NCBI RefSeq assembly: GCF_000745425.1
Contig: NZ_JQJH01000001.1
Location: 62,001-126,000, forward strand
Origin: Beijerinckia mobilis
Lineage (GTDB): Bacteria > Pseudomonadota > Alphaproteobacteria > Rhizobiales > Beijerinckiaceae
Length of the DNA: 64,000 nucleotides
Reading direction: 5' to 3'
The translations under genes and the position numbers were made by a program. Shown here piece after piece: positions 45,155 to 55,400 of the stretch (the stretch's first letter is position 1; each line of letters opens with the position of its first letter). Below the pieces are notes generated by a model. It was not told where the DNA came from. It worked only from the letters and a program-made list of their open reading frames with translations, and made no database searches.

Positions 45155-45676
45155 ATGCCGGCGCAGCCAATCCTTCTTTATCCAGATCCCCGGCTCTGCG
45201 TCACCGCCGCGCCGGTCGTCGATTTCGACGCCTCTCTCAGCGCGTTGGCCACGGATCTCGCCGAAAGCCTGGAGGCGGCGCAGGCGATCGGCCTGACCGC
45301 ACCGCATATCGGCATTCCTCTGCGCCTCGTCGCCCTGCGCCTCTCCCCTGGTGAAACGCGCCTCTACGTCAATCCCGAAATTCTCTGGTCCTCTGACGAG
45401 AAGCTCCGGCACCGCGAGGGAAGCGTCTCCATGCCGGGCCTCGTCGAATTTGTCGAACGGCCAGCACGTGTGCGGATCGGCTACCGGGATCTTGCCGGGA
45501 TCGAGCATGTCGAGGAGGCCGAGGGCTGGGCCGCCGCCTGCCATCAGCACGAGATTGACCAGATCGATGGATTATTCTGGATTTTCCGCCTGTCACGCCT
45601 CAAACGCGAGCGCCTCGTCCAGCGTCATGAAAAATTGGCGCAAGGCAATTCGCACCTATATAAGCGGCGGCGTTGA
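45155..45676 (+). CDS. Peptide deformylase-like protein lacking metal ligands
   Basis: A 173-residue protein with the peptide deformylase fold. All three family motifs are recognisable but altered: motif I reads GLTAPHIG (residues 46-53, expected GxGxAAxQ), motif II EGSVSMPG (88-95, expected EGCLS), and motif III QHEIDQIDG (131-139, expected HExDH). The metal-ligand Cys is Ser90, and the second metal-ligand His is Gln136; His132 and the catalytic Glu133 remain. It therefore probably cannot hold Fe2+/Zn2+ in the normal way. The sequence was checked codon by codon (GAG-GGA-AGC-GTC and CAC-GAG-ATT-GAC-CAG). It is upstream of panD. Possible roles: regulatory paralogue or altered activity. Confidence 0.85.
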   Translation: MPAQPILLYPDPRLCVTAAPVVDFDASLSALATDLAESLEAAQAIGLTAPHIGIPLRLVALRLSPGETRLYVNPEILWSSDEKLRHREGSVSMPGLVEFVERPARVRIGYRDLAGIEHVEEAEGWAAACHQHEIDQIDGLFWIFRLSRLKRERLVQRHEKLAQGNSHLYKRRR

Positions 45677-45787
45677 CGTTCCGGCGCTTTGGCCGGGGCT
45701 CGGCATGCTCATGGGCTGGCCTCCCAGCGTTTGCACGCGCCCGCGCTCTCCCATGCGATGATTTGCTTTCCGATATGAGGTTCGTCT

Positions 45788-46240
45788 ATGCGCAAAGTCA
45801 TGGCTGCGAAACTGCACGGTATCCATATTACCGCAGCCGATCTCAATTATCATGGCTCGATCACGCTTGATCCGGATCATTGCGAACAGGCAGGCATTCT
45901 GCCGCTCGAATTCGTCGAGATCTGGAATAAGAGCTCCGGCGCGCGCATTTCGACCTATGTCATTCTTGGAGAGCGTCATTCCCGGTGCTGTATTCTGAAC
46001 GGTGCGGCGGCACGCACCTGCCAGGTCGGCGATGAAATCATCATTTGCAGCTCACATTACATCGACGCTGAAAGCATCCCCAATTTCCAGCCGAAGATCC
46101 TCACTTTCGACCAGGAGAACAATGTCATCGAGACATTGAGCTATATCGTCGAACGCGACGACTCCGGCCATTATCGGTTCGATATCGTCACTGAAAGCGG
46201 CGACTCCCTGCCGATTCCGGCAAAGGTGCGCCGTCTCTAA
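45788..46240 (+). CDS. panD: Aspartate 1-decarboxylase (PanD)
   Basis: PanD makes beta-alanine for pantothenate and CoA from aspartate. The proenzyme cleaves itself to create a pyruvoyl group. Here YHGSITLD has Gly23-Ser24 at the cleavage site (E. coli YEGSC), and the [15 protein letters not shown] block with Thr56-like and Tyr residues is intact. At 150 residues it is longer than the 126-residue E. coli protein, with a C-terminal extension ([14 protein letters not shown]). No panB/panC adjoins it. A repeat copy follows the stop, just before the histidine kinase stop on the other strand. Confidence 0.93.
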   Translation: MRKVMAAKLHGIHITAADLNYHGSITLDPDHCEQAGILPLEFVEIWNKSSGARISTYVILGERHSRCCILNGAAARTCQVGDEIIICSSHYIDAESIPNFQPKILTFDQENNVIETLSYIVERDDSGHYRFDIVTESGDSLPIPAKVRRL

Positions 46241-46256
46241 GCCGATTGAATAGGCA

Positions 46257-46287
46257 GGAGCATTTTTCGATCCGGTTGAAATGCTCT
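46257..46287. repeat. Dispersed repeat between convergent panD and kinase genes
   Basis: AGGAGCATTTTTCGATCCGG then TTGAAATGCTCTACC. It overlaps the kinase stop codon and may terminate both transcripts. Confidence 0.5.
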
Positions 46288-49200
46288 ACCGGTCGAGAAC
46301 CGACCGTATCTTCGCCGCCAGCTCTTCAAGGGTGAACGGTTTTCCGATCAGTTCGACGCCCTGATCGAGGATACCGTCATCAAGGATGGCGTCTCGCGCA
46401 TAGCCGGTCGTAAAGAGAATTTTGAGATCCGGATGCCGCCGCCGCGCCTCATCGGCCAGTTCCCTGCCATGAATGTTCGGCATGACGATATCGGTGAAGA
46501 GAAGCGTGATTTCCGGATGAAGATCGAGCAGCGTGAGAACGCTCGTCGCATCTTCCGCTTCCAGGACATTATAGCCGAGTTCGACCAGTGCATCGATACT
46601 GAGCTGTCTCACGACAGGCTCATCATCAACGACGAGAATGGTTTCATCGGCATGCACACCCGGCAATTCCGCCGGCACCTTTTGCTCCACGTCGGCAGAC
46701 GCCCCCAAAAAACGCGGCAGATAAATCCTCACCTCGGTCCCCACTCCGAGTGCGGATTTGATCTTGATATGGCCGCCACTTTGTTTCACGAAACCATAGA
46801 CCTGGCTAAGGCCAAGGCCAGTTCCTTTGCCCACCTCCTTGGTAGTGAAGAAGGGATCAAAGGCGCGGGTGACAATGTCCGGCGCCATGCCTGTGCCGGA
46901 ATCGCACACACATAACATGACGTAATCCCCTTCGGGAATATCCTGCTCGTCGTAATAAAAAACGTCGATCGTGATATTCTTCGTTGCAATCGTCAGCAAG
47001 CCTCCCTGGGGCATGGCATCGCGGGCATTGACCCCAAGATTCAGAATGACATTTTCAAGCTGGTTCGGATCGGCATTGGCGCGCCACAGACCGGAACCCA
47101 ATCGAGCATCGAGCCTGATATCACTGCCGAGAGAATGTTTCAGGATTTCCGTCATGCCGTTCACGAGATCGTTGACATCGATCGGAACAGGATGAAGTGG
47201 CTGCTGGCGCGAGAAGGCTAGCAGCCGCTGCGTCAGATTGGCGGCCCTTTTGGCCGCATCGAGTGCGCCATCGATATAATGTTTCGTGCGCGGATTACTC
47301 ATGCCGGTCCGGCGATCAAGCAAGTTGAGACTGCCGATGATGACCGCAAGCATATTATTGAAATCATGGGCTATCCCTCCTGTCAGCTGGCCGACCGCCT
47401 CCATTTTCTGACTTTGCCGGAGTGCATTCTCCGTCTGCCGCAGGGCGTCCTCCCGCAGCTTATCGGCGGTAATGTCGCGGCCATAGGCATAAACGAGATC
47501 ACCCTCGATGGAGGAGCGCCATTCGAGCCATATAGGCGAACCGTTGCGGTGACGGTATCGCTTGTCGAAATCCGTGGGTAACCCCTTGGTCACGGCATCC
47601 AACGCATGCGCATTGTCTTCCGGCCACACGAATGCATCCAGCTTTTCGCCGATGACCATTTGCGGCTCGTGACCGAGAATCTCCTGCCAGGCGGGATTGA
47701 CGCTGCGGATATAGCCATACCGATCGAGGATAACGATCAAGTCACGGGAATTGCGCCAGACACGGTCTCGTTCCACAGTCCGGATCTCGACCTGACGTTC
47801 GAGATCTTCGTTCAATTGCCATAACCGTTCCTCGATCGCCTTGCGCCGGGTGATATCGATCACCGTGCCGATGACGCGTATACACCGGTTTTTTTGATCG
47901 AAAATGCCACGCCCCTTGGCCGCAACCCAGCGGGTGATGCCATCCTCCCGGCCGATGGTACGATATTCCACATCATAAAGAGCCCTCCGTGCAGGATCAA
48001 TGGCGGCGGCATAGGCTGCGCTTGTGGGTTCACGATCCTCGGGATGCAAACCGGCATAAAAATCAGCCATGGTGACCGGCACCTCCGGCGATATTCCAAA
48101 CATCGCCTTGACACGCGGCGGCCATGTCAATGCGCCGGTGAGAACATCCACATCCCAGAATCCGACCTCGGCGGCTTCCGTCGCCAGTCGCAGCTGCTCC
48201 TCGCCACGGCGCAACGCGGTTATCGCAGTCTGCTGCTCGGTCACATCGATGCAGGAACCGATATAGCCCAGAAACGCACCATCCCCCGCAAAACGCGGCA
48301 CTCCGACATCCGCGACGATCCTCCATTCGTCATCGTGGTTGCGTAGACGATAAGTCATGCGGAAGTGTTCCCGCCGGTCGAATGCGCTCTCATAGGTGGA
48401 AAGAACATGGCCGGCGTCGTCCGGATGAATCCGCCGCACCCAGCCGTAGCCACATTGGTCTTTCATGGTGCAGCCGGTAAAATCCAGCCATGATTTGTTG
48501 AACCAGATACAATTCTTGTCCGTATCGGAAAGCCAGATGAGGACGGGCGCGGCATCCGCGACCTCACGGAATCGGGTTTCGCTCTCCCGCAACAATTCGG
48601 TACTGCGCGCGCGCTCCACCGCATTCCATGTCAGTTCGGCAACATCGCGAACGAGATCGATTTCCGCCGGTGTCCAGGCGCGTACGCTCGCCTGATTGAC
48701 GTAGACGCCAGCCGTCAGTCGTCCGCCACGGATAATTGGCGCGCCAATGCCAGACCGTATGCCGATATCGAGAAAATGGGCATCCTGAGTGAGCGGATCC
48801 TTTTCAACATCGGTGAACCCTTGGGTTTTCCCTTCGCGCAGTTTCGCGAGATAGGCCGTGCCGGTATTTTCGGCCGCCCATTGGCCTGTGAGACAGGGAA
48901 GGATGCCGTTATTCCAGCTGGCGCCGAACGTAACCAGATGGTCGCCCGCCATTTCGAAGAAACCGACACGGTCAGCATTCAGCAGGCGTCCGAGTTCCTG
49001 CGATGCCTGTTGCATCATCACCTCGGGATCATCTTTCTCCCGCTTGCCCTGTAATAGCCTGACGAGCATGCTCTGGCGTTCGTTCGTCCATTTGAGCAGC
49101 CTGTGCGCCTCATAACGATCGGTGACATCGACACCTTCGACGAATATGCCCGTCACCGTGCCCGCAGTATCCCGGATCGGCTGAAACACGAAATCTGCAT

Positions 49201-49981
49201 AGCAGACACGCACGGAAGCACCGGGCTCCGGCTGCACGTCATAACGCGCGCCAAATGCCGTATAGGGCATTTGGCTGGCATAGACATTATCAAGCAGCGC
49301 AAGATAACCCTGTTCGACGGCATCAGGCAGCACTTCAGCGGTGGGCTGCCCGATGATGGCCTTACGTTTTCCAATCAGCCGCTGATAGGCGGGATTGATA
49401 TATTCGAACCGATGGTCCGGCCCACTCAGAACCGCCATGAAGCTCGGCGCCTGTTCAAACAATTGCAGGAAGCGATTGCGCTCTTCCAGCAATTGCTGAT
49501 CGGCGTGAACCTTGCCTGTCGTCTCGACCACGGTGTCGAGCATGCCGACGACAATCCCGTTCTCATCCCGCACCGGGCTGTAACAAAAAGTAAAATAAGC
49601 CTGCTCGGGACGTCCGAAACGATTGATCGCAAGCTCGTAATCCTCGATGAATGTGGCCTCGCCCGCCAAGGCGCGCCCGACGATCGGTGCGATTTCATCC
49701 CACGCTTCCGACCAGACGTGCCTGAACGGCCGTCCCAAAGCCTCTGGTTTCTCGCCGAGAATTGGCCTGTAGGCATCGTTATAGAGGCTGATGAGATCCG
49801 GCCCCCAGCACAGACATTTCGGGAAATGCGAAGCGAGCATCATATCGACGACGATTCGCAATGTCGCCGACCATTCAGCAATAGGCCCAAGGGATGTCTG
49901 TGCCCAATCGAAATCACGGACCCTGGCGGCCATTTCCCCCTTCGCCGCCGGAAACGTCATTTTCTTGTCGGCTGGCTTCAA
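46286..49981 (-). CDS. Multi-PAS/GAF hybrid histidine kinase with receiver
   Basis: A soluble hybrid sensor kinase of 1231 residues. It contains N-terminal PAS-like blocks (about 20-290), a GAF domain (about 310-460), three further PAS domains (about 465-855; each with the PAC-type RDITE/VTEQ ending), a HisKA phosphoacceptor H872 in GIAHDFNNML, an HATPase with NLGVNARDAM, DSGTGM and GKGTGLGLSQVYG, and a C-terminal receiver (about 1110-1231) with phosphoacceptor D1164 (LFTDIVMP) and KPF. There are no membrane helices, so it senses an internal cue (redox, light, or a small ligand). No response regulator or target gene is adjacent. Similar orphan kinases are common in Rhizobiales. Confidence 0.92.
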   Translation of the reverse strand: MKPADKKMTFPAAKGEMAARVRDFDWAQTSLGPIAEWSATLRIVVDMMLASHFPKCLCWGPDLISLYNDAYRPILGEKPEALGRPFRHVWSEAWDEIAPIVGRALAGEATFIEDYELAINRFGRPEQAYFTFCYSPVRDENGIVVGMLDTVVETTGKVHADQQLLEERNRFLQLFEQAPSFMAVLSGPDHRFEYINPAYQRLIGKRKAIIGQPTAEVLPDAVEQGYLALLDNVYASQMPYTAFGARYDVQPEPGASVRVCYADFVFQPIRDTAGTVTGIFVEGVDVTDRYEAHRLLKWTNERQSMLVRLLQGKREKDDPEVMMQQASQELGRLLNADRVGFFEMAGDHLVTFGASWNNGILPCLTGQWAAENTGTAYLAKLREGKTQGFTDVEKDPLTQDAHFLDIGIRSGIGAPIIRGGRLTAGVYVNQASVRAWTPAEIDLVRDVAELTWNAVERARSTELLRESETRFREVADAAPVLIWLSDTDKNCIWFNKSWLDFTGCTMKDQCGYGWVRRIHPDDAGHVLSTYESAFDRREHFRMTYRLRNHDDEWRIVADVGVPRFAGDGAFLGYIGSCIDVTEQQTAITALRRGEEQLRLATEAAEVGFWDVDVLTGALTWPPRVKAMFGISPEVPVTMADFYAGLHPEDREPTSAAYAAAIDPARRALYDVEYRTIGREDGITRWVAAKGRGIFDQKNRCIRVIGTVIDITRRKAIEERLWQLNEDLERQVEIRTVERDRVWRNSRDLIVILDRYGYIRSVNPAWQEILGHEPQMVIGEKLDAFVWPEDNAHALDAVTKGLPTDFDKRYRHRNGSPIWLEWRSSIEGDLVYAYGRDITADKLREDALRQTENALRQSQKMEAVGQLTGGIAHDFNNMLAVIIGSLNLLDRRTGMSNPRTKHYIDGALDAAKRAANLTQRLLAFSRQQPLHPVPIDVNDLVNGMTEILKHSLGSDIRLDARLGSGLWRANADPNQLENVILNLGVNARDAMPQGGLLTIATKNITIDVFYYDEQDIPEGDYVMLCVCDSGTGMAPDIVTRAFDPFFTTKEVGKGTGLGLSQVYGFVKQSGGHIKIKSALGVGTEVRIYLPRFLGASADVEQKVPAELPGVHADETILVVDDEPVVRQLSIDALVELGYNVLEAEDATSVLTLLDLHPEITLLFTDIVMPNIHGRELADEARRRHPDLKILFTTGYARDAILDDGILDQGVELIGKPFTLEELAAKIRSVLDR

Positions 49982-50231
49982 AGGCGTTACCTCTGTCTTG
50001 ACGGCAGGCAGAACGGAAATGTCACGTTCACGCCACCGCGATCGATTTGGTGCTTCCGGGGCTGGTGCAAATCGTTCCAGAATACCCCATTACCAATCAT
50101 TGTTTTTCAAAAATTTCGAAACCGCCGCGATTCTTTTTGCATCGAAATTGCTCTGGAAAAGCTGGTTTCGCGGATCAGGCAGACCGTCGTCAAAACAGAT
50201 ATAGGTCCATCCCTTTCCACTGGTAGAGTCC

Positions 50232-50789
50232 ATGATACGTATCCGATGGCGGCGGCTCGCTGCACAATCCTGGCTTTTGTCACAATGGCATTATCGTTAT
50301 CATAAGCTTGACCTTCCACGGCGTCCGTCCGACAGAATCTGGTACTTCGCCTATGGTTCCAACATGCATGACACCGCCTTTCTCGAACGGCGCGGCATGC
50401 GGCCTCTCGAATGGAAGGCCGGTTGCCTCAAGGGCTACCGTTTACGATTCAATCTCGATGGACGGCCGAAGGGCAAGGCGGCGCCCGCCAATATCTGCCC
50501 TGACCCAGCCTCGGAGGTATGGGGCGTCCTTTACAGCATCACCGCGCGGGAGATGATCCGGCTCAATGCCAGCGAGGGAGTCCCTGGCAGCCGCTACCGC
50601 CCGGTCTGGCTCGACACCGAGACTCATGACGGCTTCCCGGTGCCGGCGATGACCTATATTGCGCAGGGTAATGAGGAGGATGGCAATCCGTCGCTGCGCT
50701 ACATCACGCTGCTGAGGGAAGGCGCGCGCTCCCACGGCCTGCCCGAGGATTGGGTCCGCTTTCTCGAAGACGTCGAACCGGCGCGCTGA
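50232..50789 (+). CDS. Gamma-glutamylcyclotransferase family protein
   Basis: A 185-residue protein of the GGCT/AIG2-like fold. FAYGSNMH is the family's glycine-rich loop, and YGVLY/VWGVLY, LDTETHD and PAMTYIAQG blocks follow. Such enzymes release 5-oxoproline from gamma-glutamyl amides or act on related compounds; the catalytic Glu is expected after the second half-domain, and SEGVPGSRY supports it. The start is uncertain: the first 35 residues are unlike the family, and an internal start could apply. It is transcribed toward the nitrate operon and ends 70 bp from nasS. Confidence 0.8.
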   Translation: MIRIRWRRLAAQSWLLSQWHYRYHKLDLPRRPSDRIWYFAYGSNMHDTAFLERRGMRPLEWKAGCLKGYRLRFNLDGRPKGKAAPANICPDPASEVWGVLYSITAREMIRLNASEGVPGSRYRPVWLDTETHDGFPVPAMTYIAQGNEEDGNPSLRYITLLREGARSHGLPEDWVRFLEDVEPAR

Positions 50790-50859
50790 AAGCGCGGCAC
50801 CGCTCGAAAAGGCAATCAGAAGGATCGGCGCTCACGCGCTCACACGGAAAGAATGGCGC

Positions 50860-51858
50860 TCATGCGCTCCGGCGCAGCAGCAGATCGCCGGTCTGGTCGT
50901 TCGAAAGCCAATCGAGACGCTGCATATCGTCGACGCACCAGGCAAGATCCTCCGGTGCGAGCGTCTGCGGCGCGCAAAATTCCATGCGCTCCGGCTGGTC
51001 TCCACAGGGCAATACCGCCAGCGTGGCGGCAAAGGGCAAAGCGAGGCCGCCTTCGCCAATATCGAGTGCGAGCAGCCGGGCAATATCCTGCTGCCGGTCC
51101 GGCGCATTGCAAAGATCGATGCTGCGCTGGAACGCCACCCGCAGTGCCCCGAGACCTTCGGGATATTGCGCCAGCCATTTTTGCGAGACCACCAGACATT
51201 TTTCGATATGCCGTGGCATGACCGTCGACGAGCCACCGATCATGAAACCAAGCCCTTCGAGACAGGCTTCCGCGCCCCAGGGCGGCCCGGCGCAGAAGCC
51301 GTCGATCTCCCCGCGCGCCATGGCGGCGACAATCTGATCCGGCGGCATGATGGTAATATCGACATCGGCAACAGGATCGACACCAACCGAGGCCAGGAAA
51401 CGGCGCAGGATCAGCATATGCGTCGAGAATCCGTGAACGACGGCGAAGCGCGGACGGCGGCCGAGCCGTTGTAACCAGACGCTCACCGTGGCCTGGCGCG
51501 CAGCGGCGTCGCCAGGTGGCGCTCCCCGAAGATCGCCCGCGCGATCCCCATCGTCCGCCGCGCCGCCGAGACGGCGCAGGACGATCATATTGCCGCCCCG
51601 GCTGAGCGGAGCCGCGAGCGACAGCGCCACCTTGCGGCCGCGATAGCCCGCCGCCGTGACGAGAGCCAGCGGCGGAAACAAAATCGCCGCGTCGAGCTTG
51701 CCCCAGGTCAGCTTGTCGGCGAGATTGGCCCATGACGGTTCGACGCAAAGGCGCGCCTCTATGCCTTCCTCAAGAAACAGGCCGAAGGCATGCGCCGCGA
51801 CGACCGGCGCGCTATCGGCCAGACGCAGAAAGCCAATACGGATGGGAAACAGGCTCAT
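50860..51858 (-). CDS. nasS: Nitrate sensor NasS (cytoplasmic NrtA-like)
   Basis: A 332-residue protein of the NrtA/CmpA nitrate/bicarbonate-binding family. It lacks a signal peptide or lipobox and starts directly MSLFPIRIGFLRLADSAPVV, so it is the cytoplasmic sensor form NasS, not a periplasmic transporter subunit. It contains the family block GEIDGFCAGPPWG (ligand pocket) and WLAQYPEG. NasS binds NasT in the absence of nitrate and releases it when nitrate or nitrite binds. It follows nasT with a 6-bp gap, at the end of the nitrate operon. It is slightly shorter than many NasS (about 400), with a truncated C-terminus. Confidence 0.88.
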   Translation of the reverse strand: MSLFPIRIGFLRLADSAPVVAAHAFGLFLEEGIEARLCVEPSWANLADKLTWGKLDAAILFPPLALVTAAGYRGRKVALSLAAPLSRGGNMIVLRRLGGAADDGDRAGDLRGAPPGDAAARQATVSVWLQRLGRRPRFAVVHGFSTHMLILRRFLASVGVDPVADVDITIMPPDQIVAAMARGEIDGFCAGPPWGAEACLEGLGFMIGGSSTVMPRHIEKCLVVSQKWLAQYPEGLGALRVAFQRSIDLCNAPDRQQDIARLLALDIGEGGLALPFAATLAVLPCGDQPERMEFCAPQTLAPEDLAWCVDDMQRLDWLSNDQTGDLLLRRSA

Positions 51859-51864
51859 CTCGGC

Positions 51865-52434
51865 TCAACCATCCATTGTCCGCAGGTAATCTTCCGCCAC
51901 ATCGGCAATTTTCCTCGCCTGATCCATGGCCCGTTTGCGTAGCCAACGATAGGCTTCGGGCTCACTCATCCGTTTCGTGCGCATCAGGGCGGCTTTGGCG
52001 CGATCGACCGACGCCCGTTCGGAAAGCTGTTTTTGCGCACTCCGCAATTCCTCCTCGGTGCGGCGGAAACGCGTATAAAGCGCGATCGCCGCCCGCAGCA
52101 GCGGCTTCACATCCTTGAGCGGCGCATCGACCACATTATAGGAGCAGACGCCGGCCTCGAAAGCCGCCTCCATCAAGTCGGCATCATCCTCGTCGACGAA
52201 GAGAACCACCGGACGCGGCGTCCCCGACGCCGAAAGGGCGCGCACGGAATCGAGCGCATCACGATCGGGCCGGGAGATATCGACCAGAACGACATCGGGC
52301 GCCTCAGCAGCGACCGCATCGATCAGACTCTGCCCGGGCTTTAACCGCGCGAGTGCCATCGACACATCCCCCGCGAGAATGTCCGACAGAGCACGTGCGC
52401 GGCTGCTGTTGTCATCCGCCAGCAGGATCTTCAT
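51865..52434 (-). CDS. nasT: Antiterminator NasT (receiver + ANTAR)
   Basis: A 189-residue response-regulator-like antiterminator. The N-terminal receiver keeps DDN and VDIS (D51-like phosphoacceptor position), although phosphorylation may not be used. A coiled linker (about 115-135) leads to the ANTAR domain, VDRAKAALMRTKRMSEPEAYRWLRKRAMDQ, with the conserved Ala/Arg and the three-helix pattern. NasT binds hexaloop hairpins in the mRNA leader and prevents termination when NasS is bound to nitrate. A candidate leader hairpin is at 61034-61057. It is the fourth gene of the operon, 7 bp after the nitrate reductase stop. Confidence 0.9.
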   Translation of the reverse strand: MKILLADDNSSRARALSDILAGDVSMALARLKPGQSLIDAVAAEAPDVVLVDISRPDRDALDSVRALSASGTPRPVVLFVDEDDADLMEAAFEAGVCSYNVVDAPLKDVKPLLRAAIALYTRFRRTEEELRSAQKQLSERASVDRAKAALMRTKRMSEPEAYRWLRKRAMDQARKIADVAEDYLRTMDG

Positions 52435-52441
52435 TCACGCC

Positions 52442-55400
52442 TCAATAGACATCGCGGCGATAACGCCCTTCCCGCCCCATCCGCACAACATATTCATCGG
52501 CGCGCGCATCCGCCATGGCGCCATGCCGCACCACGATCCTGCGCAATACAGCATCGACGTCACGAGCCATATGCGCGGCATCGCCGCAGACATAAACATA
52601 AGCGCCCTGTTCCAGCCATTTCCATAGATCCGCACCCGCCGCCATCATCCGGTCCTGAACATAGATACGCTCGGTCTGATCGCGCGAGAAGGCGGTATCG
52701 AGCCGCGTGAGGCAGCGCGAGGCGAGAAAACCCGCAAGTTCCTCCTGATAATAGAAATCACTCGCCGCGTGGCGTTCGCCGAAGAACAGCCAGCTCCGGC
52801 CTTTTGCCCCCTGTGCCTGGCGATGATGCAGGAAGCCGCGGAACGGCGCTATTCCGGTGCCGGGACCGATCATGATGATCGGCGTATCGCTCGCCTCCGG
52901 CAAGCGGAAATGTAGCGACGGCTGAACGAAGATCGAGGCGCCGCAATCACCCGCGCGATCAGCCAGAAACGTCGAACAGGTGCCGGGATAGGCCCCGCGC
53001 ACGACGCCGACAGTGAGATGCACCTCCTGCCCCATGGCGAGCGGCGACGAGGCAATCGAGTAAAGCCGCGGCTGCTGCCTGCGAAACAGAACCGGCACAT
53101 CGGCTGGCAGAATCTGGAGCCGGACATCACGCAACAGATCGAGGACGTGGCCTTCAAGCGGTCCGGCCTCGCCGTGCTTGTCTCCTTGCTTGCCATCAGC
53201 CCGCCCCAAACGCTGCAGCAGCGCGGGCGCCGGACGCGACAGATCGAACCGGTGGCGCAAGGCTTCCCGGAGTCCAATCTCACCAAAGCCGCGCACCATC
53301 ACCGGCGTGTCGCCCGGCAAGCCAAGAGCCTCCAGCACGCATTCGACCGATGCTTCCTCCGCCACCGGCCAGACGCCCAGCGCATCGCCCGGCTGATAGG
53401 AGAGCCCGGTGCCGGACAGGTCGAAACCGATCAGCCGCGTTTCCTTGTCAGAAGCCGACCCGCTCAGCCGCCGGTTCAGACATAAGGATACGGTGACGGG
53501 ATGATCGCGGCTCACCCGTTTCGGCTCGACCGCAGACATGCCTTTGGATGACGCGGTGATCGTCACAGCCGTCGCCGGCGCCAGGGCTTCGGCAGGCGGC
53601 TGTCCCGCTTTGCTTTTGGCCAAATGGGTTAGCAGCCGGCCCCGCCAGTCCTCGACATCCTCTTCGTAATCGGGCTCGCAATCGAGGCGAGGCAGGATGG
53701 CCGTTGCCCCAAGCGCGCTTAAACGGCCGTCGAGCGCACGGCCGAAGCCACAGAAATTGGCATAGGACGAATCTCCCAGCGCGATCACGGCGTAGGAAAG
53801 ACCCGAGAGTTTGTCGTCGCGGCCAAGCAAGGCGTTCCAGAACGGCGCACCATTATCCGGCGCCTCGCCATCGCCGAATGTCGAGACGACGAACAGTACC
53901 GTGCCTTGCAAGAGATCACGCGCCCGTCGTTCCTCAAGACCGGAGCAGAGGACGCGATGCCCCGCCTCCTGCAGCCATCGCGCGATCTCACCCGCCAGCG
54001 TCTCGGCACGCCCCGTCTGCGAGGCCCAAAATATCTGGATCGGTTCCTGCCTGCCGAAAGCATCGCTGGTGGCCTCCGGCCTGCTGCGGGAAAACAGGCC
54101 CGCCAGCATGCCATCGAAATGCAGGCGCTGGCCGGGTGTCAGCGGCGCGTGATCCGGCACCACCGGCAAGTGCGTCTCCGCACCGGAATCCCCGGCCGCG
54201 ACGCCCGCCAGAAAGCCGCCGAGCCACAGCCGTGCCTCAACCGAAAAATCCTCCGGCACCGCGACGGACACGCCCAGCAGATTGGCGAGCGTCTCGATCT
54301 TTCCCTTCATCATCGCCTGCTCATTCGATCGACCGGAAGCCGCCACGGCCTGTACAGCTGGTTCCTTTTCGCCAAAGGCCCGGAGGCTGTTGTGGCCATA
54401 GGATGGTGCTACGGCTTCCAGAGCCACGGCGCATAATTTGAAGCCCGGCTGCAGCGAGATCGGATCGACGCAATCGCCGGTCAGCGCATTCACCGCGAGA
54501 TTGGGGCCGAAACGGTCGTTCCAGTGAAACGGCGCGAAGCAGGTTCCCGGCGCGACGCGGTCGCTGAGGCGCGCGGGCAGAATGGCTTCGCCCCGGCGCG
54601 ACCTTATGCGCACCGGCTGCTCCGCGCTGATGCCGAGACGCGCGGCATCGTCCGGATTGAGTTCCACGAAGGAGCCGGGGTTGAGACGGTTCAGGCTGTC
54701 GACACGCCCGGTCTTGGTCAGCGTATGCCATTGATGTTGCAGACGCCCGCTGTCGAGCAGAAAGGGATAATCGCCTCCCGGCTGTTCATCCGCCGCGAGA
54801 TAGGGGCACGGATGAAACAAAGCCCGTCCATCAGGCTTGGGAAAATGCGGCCAGGGCCATTGCCGGCCGGGCGCCGGGGCCTGCGCCGGATCGACATAGC
54901 GGATCGGGTGCCGCGCCGCCGCATCCTGTGGCGGGCTCGGCCATTGCACCGGCCCCTGCAGCAGCCGCTCATGGCTGATGCCGCGCAGATCGTAACCAGT
55001 TTCAGGATTGGCGAAGCGGCTAAGCTCGGCGAAGACTTCGGCGGCGCTCTCATAGGCAAAAGCATCGCCATAGCCGAGCGCGCAAGCAACCTTTGCGATG
55101 ATCTGCCAATCCGGCAAAGCCGAACCCGGCGCTGGCACGGCCTTGCGGGCGAGCGTCAGCGTGCGATCGGAGGAAACCTGCACGCCATCGCCTTCCGCCC
55201 ACAAGGCTCCCGGCAGCAGAATATCGGCATAGGCGCCGGTTTCGGTATCGGCATAGGCATCCTGAACGATGATCAGTTCTGCCTTTTCCAAAGCCTCGAT
55301 CACCCGGCCACGATTGGCGACCGATGCCACGGGATTGGTGCAGATGACCCAGAGTGCGCGGATCTCGCCACGCGCCATGGCATCGAACAGGCCGATCGTG

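Noticed and set aside
50860-51858. NasS as a periplasmic nitrate-binding subunit of an ABC transporter
   Set aside because: No signal peptide or lipobox, no permease or ATPase gene adjacent, and direct linkage to nasT.
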